12,548 bases of DNA from Prevotella sp. (GTDB taxonomy: Bacteria; Bacteroidota; Bacteroidia; Bacteroidales; Bacteroidaceae), in contig JAIJUV010000069.1 of the NCBI GenBank assembly GCA_022732315.1, positions 1 through 12,548 on the forward strand. Direction: 5' to 3'. The translations under genes and the position numbers were made by a program. How positions within the stretch are numbered: position 1 is the first letter of the stretch; each line of letters begins with the position of its first letter. Below the pieces are notes generated by a model. That model did not search any database. It was given only the letters and a program-made list of their open reading frames with translations, and was not told where the DNA came from. Shown here in pieces: positions 6,200 to 12,542 of this stretch.

Positions 6200-7024
6200 T
6201 TATTTCTTGATATAATACTGTTGCCATAACTGGCTTATTTCTTTTGAATGAGCTGCTTCATCAGTATATACCATATCCACATAGTTTACAAATTCAGCAG
6301 TTTTTGGTTGTGAAATGGCTAATTTGCGTATAAGCATATTCTTCTTTTTGTCTTTTTGCAAGTCAGCATTGTCCTTTGCCAAGAATAGAGTCAATCCAAT
6401 AGACAAAGCCCAAGAACACAGCATGAGTATAAGAGCTAATTGTCTAACATAGCGAGAATACCAAATGCGCCTTATCCAATACCAAGGAATGGTGCAAAGA
6501 AGAAACGACGGAACTTCCTTTAATGTCTTGGGCATTGATGGCTGCGTTACGCCAACTTTTGCTTGCACCCCCAATTTTTCACAGATAGAGTCCAATGTAT
6601 TGCCAATAATCTTGATACAATCATCGGATTTCTTATACCTGTCATTCAAAGAAAAAGCCAAAGCTCGTTCTTTTTCTATAATGTTTAGAAGTCCCTCGCA
6701 TCTGGAAAGGACAATATCATACCTTTCTGATAGAGAACCCATGTACTCATCTTGGGTTATTCCGTATTTCTCTTTGTCGTTTTTGTCCTTTTCCTCACGC
6801 TGTTTCTGTCTGTCATTCAACAAGTCTTCTACAGCCGATTTTGCAGCGGATGCTACATCAGCCTTGAACATTTCCATATCCAAGTTGTTTGTTGGTTGCG
6901 AGCCGATTTTGCTTGACAACGAATTGAGCGCATCGATACAAGTCTGCAACTTGTCTTGCAGTTCATCAAAAGTATCTATTTCTTCGTCCTTCAAAGGGAT
7001 AGGTTTCTTGTTTGCCATAATCAT
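6200..7024 (-). CDS. Coiled-coil and single-membrane-helix protein linked to the relaxase
   Basis: This 274-residue protein has a charged helical N-terminal region, about residues 10-155, with coiled-coil character (for example DRQKQREEKDKNDKEKYG). One strong membrane helix lies at about 194-216 (QLALILMLCSWALSIGLTLF), preceded by an Arg/Trp-rich segment. A short tail of about 55 residues follows the helix. Its start overlaps the relaxase stop as ATGA (7021-7024), so the two are translationally coupled. Proteins of this shape directly after the relaxase are common in Bacteroidetes mobilizable elements, but I know no proven function. It could tether the relaxosome to the membrane or to a helper coupling protein. 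An ATG two codons downstream is an equally possible start. Confidence 0.7.
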   Translation of the reverse strand: MIMANKKPIPLKDEEIDTFDELQDKLQTCIDALNSLSSKIGSQPTNNLDMEMFKADVASAAKSAVEDLLNDRQKQREEKDKNDKEKYGITQDEYMGSLSERYDIVLSRCEGLLNIIEKERALAFSLNDRYKKSDDCIKIIGNTLDSICEKLGVQAKVGVTQPSMPKTLKEVPSFLLCTIPWYWIRRIWYSRYVRQLALILMLCSWALSIGLTLFLAKDNADLQKDKKKNMLIRKLAISQPKTAEFVNYVDMVYTDEAAHSKEISQLWQQYYIKK

Positions 7025-8085
7025 CTGCGTCTTGGTTTGTACTTTTTCTTATCCTTATCATCATCGTCAGAACGTGACGAACCGCCACCTCCACCAATAG
7101 AAGGAACGACATGAGGTTGAAGCACCAACTCCGTAACAGCTCCTACAACATCTGACATACCAGTAGAAGCCTCGCCTGTGTCATTAGCCGTTGAAGTACT
7201 TTCATCGTCTGCAATAGATACGCTTTCCCCATTGTCGAAATTTAGGGAAGAAGACGATGTAGAATAGGATGAGGATTTTGTATTATCCATGCCATGTGCC
7301 ACCCCGTTTGTCGTGTAACCTTCATTTTCGATATTCTTCACAGCATTGACAGTTTGCCTTTCATCAGTCAGAACTTTCAGAATAATCCCCAAGGTAAGGC
7401 TTCTGTCAATCCTACCACCAGAGAAAGTAACATTGCCATCCGAGAACGAAATGCCCTTGACACTTCCATCTGCCTTGCGTATAAAATCCATCGTTATGCC
7501 TTTCTTGGAAAGAGCCTGTCTAAGGCTGTTCCAACTGTGGCAGTCTTTCAATGCTGCGGTAATGAGGTCATACATTCTGTACTTGGCGGCATCCTTGCCT
7601 TTCAATCTGTCACGGTTCACATTCTTCTTGCCTTTGCCAAAGGTCAATCCATATTCCCTTGTGAGTGCCTTGGTGATGGCTGCGGACTTCTTGAAGTTGC
7701 TGTCACCAGTGATTGCGTTGCCGTCATTATCCACTCTGTTGTACACAATGTGAACATGGTCGTGCGCCTTGTCGTGGTGACGGAAGATGACAAATTGGGT
7801 GTTCACTATCCCCATTCTCTGGAGATACTTCCTTGATATTTCCGCTATCAGTTCGTCACTCATTCGCCTGTAATCCTCTGGTGAAAAGCTCAGAGAAATA
7901 TGTCCGACATACGCTTTGAGTGTCGGGCGAGCCTTGGCTTGAATGTTAAAACTGGCGACAATCGACTTGTTGGTAGAAAGGTCAACACCTTCTGATGCGA
8001 TGATGTTCGTGTCCTTGTTCTTGATGTCGTTGGCGTATGAGACCAATCCACCAAAGCCCTTGCCCTGCTTAATCTTTGCTATCAT
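7021..8085 (-). CDS. Relaxase (MOBP/VirD2-like mobilization nuclease)
   Basis: This 354-residue enzyme nicks one strand at oriT, stays bound to the 5' end by a tyrosine and pilots the strand into a recipient. The N-terminal half is the relaxase domain. The likely nucleophile is Tyr17 (GGLVSYAND). GHISLSFSPED follows near residues 61-71. The metal-binding histidine motif is HHDKAHDHVHIV (103-114), with His104, His108, His110 and His112. The C-terminal part, about 265 onward, is rich in Ser, Asp and Gly and probably disordered, ending in a basic tail. It starts 3 nt after the MobC-like gene and overlaps the next gene by ATGA. In Bacteroides naming it may be called MobB or MobA. No pore or coupling genes are present, so transfer needs a helper. 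Confidence 0.9.
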   Translation of the reverse strand: MIAKIKQGKGFGGLVSYANDIKNKDTNIIASEGVDLSTNKSIVASFNIQAKARPTLKAYVGHISLSFSPEDYRRMSDELIAEISRKYLQRMGIVNTQFVIFRHHDKAHDHVHIVYNRVDNDGNAITGDSNFKKSAAITKALTREYGLTFGKGKKNVNRDRLKGKDAAKYRMYDLITAALKDCHSWNSLRQALSKKGITMDFIRKADGSVKGISFSDGNVTFSGGRIDRSLTLGIILKVLTDERQTVNAVKNIENEGYTTNGVAHGMDNTKSSSYSTSSSSLNFDNGESVSIADDESTSTANDTGEASTGMSDVVGAVTELVLQPHVVPSIGGGGGSSRSDDDDKDKKKYKPRRR

Positions 8086-8088
8086 AGA

Positions 8089-8460
8089 CTATAACTGTTC
8101 GTTGATTTTGATGATAATCTCACTGATGGACTGTGCCAGTCGCTTGTTCTCATCTGCCACTGCCAAACCACCATAGATATGTCCGAGGTGTGCCAGTTGG
8201 TTCAAGTTGTTTGCCATGCCCGAAAGGTCACGGATATACTTCGTGAGTTCCCTTGAAATTGGCTCTTTGACATAGCCGTTTACAGCAAGATTATATACCA
8301 AGGTGGACAGCGGAGTGTTGTCTCTCCTCTGTATGCGGAGCAGCTTCCTGTAATTGGCATCGTCAAAATACACCTTAACTGGGTGGGTGCGCTGCGTTCC
8401 TTTCGGCTGTTTCGGACGACCGCCTCTTTTCTTCTGTCCTGTTGATGTTGGGGATGTCAT
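8089..8460 (-). CDS. MobC-like relaxosome accessory protein
   Basis: This 123-residue DNA-binding accessory protein would help the relaxase open oriT. The N-terminus is basic and unstructured (KKRGGRPKQPKG). A ribbon-helix-helix-like segment follows (HPVKVYFDDANYRKLLRIQR), then the family signature GMANNLNQLAHLGH at about 81-94. This matches the bacterial mobilization protein family MobC (PF05713). It is first in the mobilization operon, directly before the relaxase, and borders the probable oriT at 8461-8708. A -7 box at 8563-8570 would transcribe it. Confidence 0.85.
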   Translation of the reverse strand: MTSPTSTGQKKRGGRPKQPKGTQRTHPVKVYFDDANYRKLLRIQRRDNTPLSTLVYNLAVNGYVKEPISRELTKYIRDLSGMANNLNQLAHLGHIYGGLAVADENKRLAQSISEIIIKINEQL

Positions 8461-8708
8461 TGTTCTATCGTGTCTGAAGCACCTGTGCGGACACTCCCGG
8501 CTTGTGAGCCGTGGTTTTGTGGTACACTAAACCTATACTTGCTCCCCAACATCCCCAATAATCAAAGATACGCTTGGCGGTTCGACTGACCTACAAGAGG
8601 TAGATTTGCCAACAGCCTTGCCGTAAGGTGAAGCTATGGCGAACTTAGGGAAGAAAAGAAGCAAGGCTCTCAGAGAATGTCTTGACTGGTGCTGTGGTGT
8701 TACAAATG
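8461..8708. other. Intergenic region, probable oriT
   Basis: This is a non-coding stretch between the MobC-like gene and the excisionase, the usual place for the origin of transfer. It contains the hairpin CGGCT-tgtg-AGCCG (8498-8511), the small dyad CCTT-gccgt-AAGG near 8620-8635, the dyad ACCT-acaag-AGGT near 8590-8602, and the direct repeat TTGCC-aacagcc-TTGCC. I could not identify a nic site by comparison, so its position inside the region is unknown. A -7 box for the mobilization operon also lies here. Confidence 0.45.
8563..8570 (-). promoter_or_regulatory. Candidate -7 box TATCTTTG for the mobilization operon
   Basis: On the minus strand TATCTTTG fits TAnnTTTG and lies about 100 bp upstream of the MobC-like start. 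The transcript would cross the hairpin at 8498-8511. The -33 box is unclear. Confidence 0.4.
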
Positions 8709-9017
8709 TTACTTCTTGGCTCTGTCATTGAGTATCTTCTGAATGTCCGACAAGGCAAACAGACGCTGCCGTCCCATCTTGGCAGGGACAAGATAGCCAG
8801 ACTTCGCCCAAGACCATAAAGTGGTGGCGCATACACGGCACATCTTGGCTGCTTCCTCTGCGGTCAGCCATTTCTCCTCATCGGGATTGTTTGCCAGTTC
8901 CATTGCCTTTATCTCCTGCGACTTTGTTATAAGTCGATCGGCAAATGTGACCAGATCCTCGGAGGTCACTTCTACCTTGAAGTGTGCTCCATTCTGTATC
9001 ATTGAGTATAAATCCAT
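8709..9017 (-). CDS. Excisionase-like HTH protein (MerR/HTH_17 type)
   Basis: This 102-residue protein has a C-terminal winged HTH, residues about 50-97: WLTAEEAAKMCRVCATTLWS, then GYLVPAKMGRQRLFALSDIQ. This is the layout of the HTH_17 excisionase family, small proteins that bend DNA near attachment sites and turn integration towards excision. I chose ATG at 9015-9017 because it follows AAAGGAATAAT, a rare Shine-Dalgarno-like site in this window. Starts further upstream would overlap the integrase end. It follows the two recombinase genes on the same strand with a 41-nt gap. It may bind the repeats at the element ends, and could also regulate transcription of the mobilization genes. Confidence 0.8.
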   Translation of the reverse strand: MDLYSMIQNGAHFKVEVTSEDLVTFADRLITKSQEIKAMELANNPDEEKWLTAEEAAKMCRVCATTLWSWAKSGYLVPAKMGRQRLFALSDIQKILNDRAKK

Positions 9018-9058
9018 ATTATTCCTTTCTTTTGATTTTTGTGTGAATACGTGAACCA

Positions 9059-10384
9059 TCAACCGATAAGGTCAACAAGCCCACGCTTGATGTCATCGTC
9101 TATTGTTCGGTATCGGGCGAAAGCTCGGCTGCCATTGGCATGACCAGACATTGAGGAAATCAAATTCGGGTCTTGCACTTGCTTGTAGAGATTTCCGATG
9201 AAAGTTCTTCGGGCGGCATGGGAAGTGGCAACTTCGTATATCGGTCGCATCTCGTTCTGTCGGGTCTGAGGGTTGAGTATAGGCACTTTCCTGTCAAGAT
9301 GTGCCAGTTCCATGACCGCACGGACAGCCTTGTTGAAGTCTGCCACGTTGTAGTGTGGAAACAACGAAAGGGTCGGTCTGTCTTTGTATCTGTCATAGAT
9401 AGCGAGAGCTTTCTCTGTAAGAGGAACACGGACGGTTCTTCCGTCATGATTCTTGGTCTTCTGCGGAAGATACTCCACCACACCGTCTATGACATTCTCC
9501 TTTTTGAGGTTGAGCAGGTCACCGAAACGGCAACCGAGGAAGCACTGGAAGACGAACATATCTCGGAACGTAGCCAAGTGCGGATTGTCCGAAAGGTCAA
9601 GTTCGTAAAGACAATCACGCTCCTCTATGCTGATATACCAAGGAGTTCCATATACGGCTTTCGGCATTTCAAACTGTAGAAACGGATTGTTGGTGGTGAT
9701 ACCACGATGGATGCACCACATGAAGACTGTCCGCAGGCGTGCGAAGTTGGAGTGCAGCGTGTTGTCTGAACGCATGGCTTGCGTCACAGACTTTGCCGCA
9801 TTTCTATACAGATATGGGTATAACTTGACATACTCATGCTCATGCACCAAGAACTGGTAGAAGTCTTCCAAATCCTCTGCTGTAGTATTGTCAATGCCCA
9901 TCACATAGTCGGTGCGTTTCTTCACGGTCTTCTGGTATTGCTCGAAGCGTTCTATCTTCCCGATATTGGCACGTATTACGGATGCCTGTCTTTTCTCAAA
10001 GCCTTTTGCCTGAATGTATTGCTCCACAAGCACCGACAACCTTGTCTCTTGGCATTGGTTGTCTTTCAACTTGTAGGCATTGGGATGATGGAAGACGAAT
10101 ATCACACGTTTCAGCCATTCTGCGGTTGCTCCTATATAGTATTCTTTTGATATGAGTCTCTTCAAGTCAAGAATGGCATCATTAAGCTGCTGCCTCTCGC
10201 TATCCTTTACCAAAGCTATGCGCTGTTTGTAACTCTGACGCTTGGCATCCCAATGGTTGGGATTGATGGTCAGTTCGCTCGCACACTTGATGTCACATTT
10301 CTCGTCACGGACACGGAAATATATGGTAGCCTTGTCTTTGGCTGATGTCTTGCGTATAAAAGCGGTTACGTTCATAATTGTCAT
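9059..10384 (-). CDS. Tyrosine recombinase/integrase, second of a tandem pair
   Basis: This 441-residue site-specific recombinase has a complete catalytic set: Arg286 (GCRFGDL), Lys309 or Lys311 (PQKTKN), His389 and Arg392 (TSHAARRTF), His415 (SGHANGSRAF) and the nucleophile Tyr425 (ARYRTID). The N-terminal region (about 1-100) is an arm-binding-type domain of the kind seen in Bacteroidetes integrases. The central part (115-225) is the SAM-like core-binding domain. It overlaps the upstream integrase by ATGA (10381-10384). The two share long identical stretches near the C-terminus, for example SRAFARYRTIDDD, so they are paralogs. It probably cuts at the ATTTCCTC core with its partner. Confidence 0.92.
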   Translation of the reverse strand: MTIMNVTAFIRKTSAKDKATIYFRVRDEKCDIKCASELTINPNHWDAKRQSYKQRIALVKDSERQQLNDAILDLKRLISKEYYIGATAEWLKRVIFVFHHPNAYKLKDNQCQETRLSVLVEQYIQAKGFEKRQASVIRANIGKIERFEQYQKTVKKRTDYVMGIDNTTAEDLEDFYQFLVHEHEYVKLYPYLYRNAAKSVTQAMRSDNTLHSNFARLRTVFMWCIHRGITTNNPFLQFEMPKAVYGTPWYISIEERDCLYELDLSDNPHLATFRDMFVFQCFLGCRFGDLLNLKKENVIDGVVEYLPQKTKNHDGRTVRVPLTEKALAIYDRYKDRPTLSLFPHYNVADFNKAVRAVMELAHLDRKVPILNPQTRQNEMRPIYEVATSHAARRTFIGNLYKQVQDPNLISSMSGHANGSRAFARYRTIDDDIKRGLVDLIG

Positions 10385-11694
10385 TTTATAAGATTGATAA
10401 TTTCACGTTTCATGTCATCGTCTATGGTGCGGTATCGGGCGAATGCTCGGCTGTTAGGAGCATGTCCTGTGAGCGAAGCCACCAACGCTTGGTCTTTGAC
10501 ATGCTTGTAGATGTTCGCTATAAAGGTTCTTCGTGCGACATGGCTTGTAGCCACCTCATACAAAGGCTTCATTTCCTCTTGCCGTGTTAGCGGATTGAGA
10601 ACTGGCACCATGCGGTTGACACCAGAGAGTTCAAGAACAAACTGGATAGCCAAGTTGTAGAAATGCTCATCCAACAAAGGGAACATTCTCGGGCTATACT
10701 TCTCGTACTTAGCCAGTATATTCAATGCCTTGCCGCATAGAGGAACACGGACTACCTCTGTCTTGCCTTTGTTGAGGTTCTTGCTCGGTATGTATTCCAA
10801 GAAATCCCCAACGATATTCTCTCTTGTTAAAGCGAACAAATCGCCAACACGACAACCAACAAGACAGTGGAACACAAACATATCCCTTGCCAGTTCGATA
10901 CGTGGACTGATTGAGAGGTCTCTGTGCAGCACTTGGTCACGTTCCTCAATGGTGAGGTAGTAAGGGATGCCGTACACATGCTTGTCCACCTTGACCGTGC
11001 GAAATGAGGTGTCGGTGGTGTAGCCTTTCTTCACACACCAGTTCAAGAACGCCTTTAACCTTGTTCCTCCACTAAAGGCGGAATTGGCAGATGATGGCTT
11101 CATTGTATTGCGGTAAATCTCAAATCGGCTGAAGAAGTCGGGATTGTTGGCAAAGTATGTGTATTCCTCAGTGATATACTTCATGAAGCGTTCTAACTCG
11201 TCTGCTCCAAAATCCTCGATACGAAGAACAAAGTCCTTGCGACCTTCCATTTCCTTTTGCCATGCCTCATAGCGGTGAAGTCTGCGGAATATGGATGTGA
11301 TAGCACATTTGGTTTCCGCTCCATTCTTTACCTCTCTCAAATACTGCTCGGCTCTGTCAAAGAAACCAGTCTTGGTGTTGTCAATGTCCTCATGCTCCTT
11401 TCCCTGCTTGTCGGGATTGAAATAGTTATCTACAATATGGTGCAGGAAGTCAAGTGTGCAGCCTGTGTGATATTCTTTGCCGACCAAAAGAAGAATGTCT
11501 GCGAGTTGTCTGTTGAACTTGTCCTTCACATCTTGAGGTACATTGCTTTCTTTTGAATAGCCAGGCACGGATGCGTCATAATGGATAGGGTCGATATACA
11601 AGTTTGTTGATATTTTGTAATCAACGTCCTTTCCGTCTCTCAACCTTACATAAACGGCAGAATTACTCTTGCGAAAATACGGTATAATCTTCAT
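10381..11694 (-). CDS. Tyrosine recombinase/integrase, first of a tandem pair
   Basis: This 437-residue recombinase has all expected catalytic residues: Arg282 (GCRVGDL), Lys305 as the likely beta-hairpin lysine (IPSKNLNKG), His385 and Arg388 (TSHVARRTF), His411 (TGHAPNSRAF) and Tyr421 (ARYRTID). I chose ATG at 11692-11694, giving MKIIPYFRKSNSAVYVRLRD, which lines up with the start of the second integrase. A TTG at 11748 would add 18 residues and lie almost on the -7 box. It is the gene nearest the right end, as usual for an integrase beside its attachment site. It is transcribed from the box at 11751-11758 and translationally coupled to the second integrase by ATGA. Confidence 0.92.
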   Translation of the reverse strand: MKIIPYFRKSNSAVYVRLRDGKDVDYKISTNLYIDPIHYDASVPGYSKESNVPQDVKDKFNRQLADILLLVGKEYHTGCTLDFLHHIVDNYFNPDKQGKEHEDIDNTKTGFFDRAEQYLREVKNGAETKCAITSIFRRLHRYEAWQKEMEGRKDFVLRIEDFGADELERFMKYITEEYTYFANNPDFFSRFEIYRNTMKPSSANSAFSGGTRLKAFLNWCVKKGYTTDTSFRTVKVDKHVYGIPYYLTIEERDQVLHRDLSISPRIELARDMFVFHCLVGCRVGDLFALTRENIVGDFLEYIPSKNLNKGKTEVVRVPLCGKALNILAKYEKYSPRMFPLLDEHFYNLAIQFVLELSGVNRMVPVLNPLTRQEEMKPLYEVATSHVARRTFIANIYKHVKDQALVASLTGHAPNSRAFARYRTIDDDMKREIINLIK

Positions 11695-11750
11695 CTCAAA
11701 AACAAATTTATGAATGTTCAAAACTGGGGTAATATTACCCTTTTTCAATG

Positions 11751-11758
11751 CAAAGATA
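11751..11758 (-). promoter_or_regulatory. -7 box TATCTTTG for the integrase operon
   Basis: On the minus strand TATCTTTG fits TAnnTTTG and lies 57 bp upstream of the chosen integrase start. The paired GTTCCCA repeats (11764-11783) cover its -33 region, so a protein bound there would control integrase expression. Confidence 0.55.
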
Positions 11759-11761
11759 ATA

Positions 11762-11785
11762 TGGTTCCCACAAATGTTCCCACAG
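11762..11785. repeat. Right-end paired GTTCCCAC repeats over the integrase promoter
   Basis: GTTCCCACAAATGTTCCCAC (11764-11783) contains two direct copies of GTTCCCAC 12 bp apart, about one helical turn. A close match in the same orientation, GTTCCCAAAATGTTCC, is at 218-233 near the left end. A single GTTCCCA is also present at 2281-2287. Confidence 0.55.
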
Positions 11786-11810
11786 AAATCAAACTTTATG
11801 CAAACCGATT

Positions 11811-11898
11811 AAGTATTATTAGAATTCATTTTTACGCTGTAATTCGTTGTGTATGAAGTATTATTATTCGATAAGTATGATTTTATGCAAGTATTATA
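11811..11898. repeat. Right-end arm-type repeats, four AAGTATnATn copies
   Basis: AAGTATTATT occurs at 11811 and 11856, AAGTATGATT at 11873 and AAGTATTATA at 11889. The last three are spaced 16-17 bp apart. They are in direct orientation and lie 26-113 bp inside the right core repeat. AAGTATGATG at 209-218 is the left-end counterpart. They fit integrase arm-binding sites. Confidence 0.55.
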
Positions 11899-11923
11899 TT
11901 TAGTTGGATTTACCCCAAAATTG

Positions 11924-11931
11924 ATTTCCTC
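11924..11931. repeat. attR core, right copy of ATTTCCTC
   Basis: This is the identical partner of 142-149. On the minus strand it codes for Glu-Glu-Ile of the split DUF4134 gene. From here leftwards the coding frame is foreign. Confidence 0.8.
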
Positions 11932-12099
11932 CGTCACTGTTGTAAGCGCGGTGGTACCTGCCGTGTAGTCACCTGCCGAGTTTTGCGCCATGGCAATGCC
12001 ACCGCCCACAAGGAGCATAAATGCCAATGTCTTCAAGCGTCCTGAAGAGAGAACGCTCTTGGCGGTCTTCTTCAAATAGTTCGTTGTTTTCTTAAACAT
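11924..12099 (-). pseudogene. 5' part of the split DUF4134 (TraE-like) conjugation gene
   Basis: The first 59 codons, from ATG 12097-12099, encode a basic N-terminus, a signal peptide (hydrophobic LAFMLLVGGGIAMA, likely cut before QNSAGD) and the start of the mature protein, DYTAGTTALTTVTEEI. The intact paralog has DYSWGADALAG at the same point. The frame runs on into the element for another 37 residues (NFGVNPTKYN and onward) and stops at 11809-11811. Both membrane helices are missing from this piece because they lie in the fragment at 1-149. A secreted peptide of about 96 residues could still be made but should not work as a DUF4134 protein. Confidence 0.85.
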
Positions 12100-12133
12100 T
12101 CTTTCTTGTTTTACTTGTTAATGATTCGTTTGG

Positions 12134-12167
12134 CAACACCTTATTATAATTATATAGAAAGGTGTTG
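12134..12167. other. Inverted repeat between the two DUF4134 genes
   Basis: CAACACCTT (12134-12142) and AAGGTGTTG (12159-12167) are perfect 9-bp arms around a 16-nt AT-rich loop, which itself contains the palindrome TATAATTATA (12145-12154). It lies in the 104-bp gap between the paralogs and would form an RNA hairpin upstream of the second gene. No T-run follows on the minus strand, so a simple terminator is unlikely. mRNA processing, attenuation or a protein site are possible. Confidence 0.5.
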
Positions 12168-12203
12168 TCGCTTTCACATGATATACTCTTCTGCAGTTGA
12201 GTC

Positions 12204-12542
12204 TTAAATCTGGTAGCCAAAGAATGCTGGGAACAGGATGGATGCGCCTATCATAAACAGACAGGCTCCTATCAGCGTCAGTATGGACTTGGTAACTCCA
12301 TCTTCCCCTGTGTTCATCTTGATGTATATCTGCAAAGCGGATATAATCACCATCACAGCAGCGACAGCGTATGTAAGATACAGCACATACAGCATCATCG
12401 TCACCACATAGTCATGCATCCCTGCCAGTGCGTCTGCTCCCCAGCTATAGTCCACATTACCGCATTTGGCTGATGCTGACAGGGGGAGCAGCGCAAAGAC
12501 AAAGGAACTTACTACATTCTTTATGATATGGCTAAATTTCAT
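12204..12542 (-). CDS. DUF4134 (TraE-like) conjugation membrane protein, intact
   Basis: This 112-residue protein has a signal peptide (residues 1-25, ending SASA before KCGN), a membrane helix at about 46-73 (LYVLYLTYAVAAVMVIISAL) and a second at about 86-108 (SILTLIGACLFMIGASILF). Size and layout match the DUF4134/TraE family of Bacteroidetes conjugative transposons, part of the mating-pore apparatus in the inner membrane. It is transcribed towards the split paralog 104 bp downstream, and the pair would normally lead into further tra genes beyond the left edge. The signal peptide supports this start. Only 6 bp upstream are visible, so the upstream gene cannot be judged. Confidence 0.85.
   Translation of the reverse strand: MKFSHIIKNVVSSFVFALLPLSASAKCGNVDYSWGADALAGMHDYVVTMMLYVLYLTYAVAAVMVIISALQIYIKMNTGEDGVTKSILTLIGACLFMIGASILFPAFFGYQI

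Larger units (their letters stand above)
142..11931. mobile_element. Integrative mobilizable element inserted in a DUF4134 conjugation gene
   Basis: The element lies between two copies of ATTTCCTC (142-149 and 11924-11931), one of which belongs to the target, giving a length of about 11,782 bp. The two flanks rejoin into one continuous DUF4134 reading frame. Inside are two tyrosine recombinases, an excisionase-like HTH protein, MobC-like and relaxase genes, but no visible conjugation pore or coupling genes. It is therefore best described as a mobilizable integrative element that depends on a helper conjugation system. The cargo is an HTH/CoiA-like nuclease pair and a Type II restriction-modification operon with an extra AlbA_2 protein. 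The left half (cargo) is visibly more AT-rich than the right half (mobility genes), suggesting separate origins. The boundaries are exact only to within the 8-bp repeat. Confidence 0.85.

Noticed and set aside
8498..8511. Rho-independent terminator reading rightwards
   Set aside because: A short TTTT follows three bases later, but no gene is transcribed rightwards here and the stem is only 5 bp. An oriT or regulatory role is more plausible.
9173..9679. 168-residue plus-strand open frame opposite the second integrase
   Set aside because: It is antisense to a complete recombinase with all its catalytic residues and has no recognisable motifs.
11811..11898. CRISPR-like array
   Set aside because: The repeats are only about 10 bp, irregularly spaced (45, 17 and 16 bp) and lie at an element end. 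There are no cas genes.
11809..11923. 37 additional codons at the end of the 5' DUF4134 fragment as part of a real protein
   Set aside because: They are element sequence read through by chance, low-complexity and Asn/Thr-rich, and they overlap the arm-type repeats.
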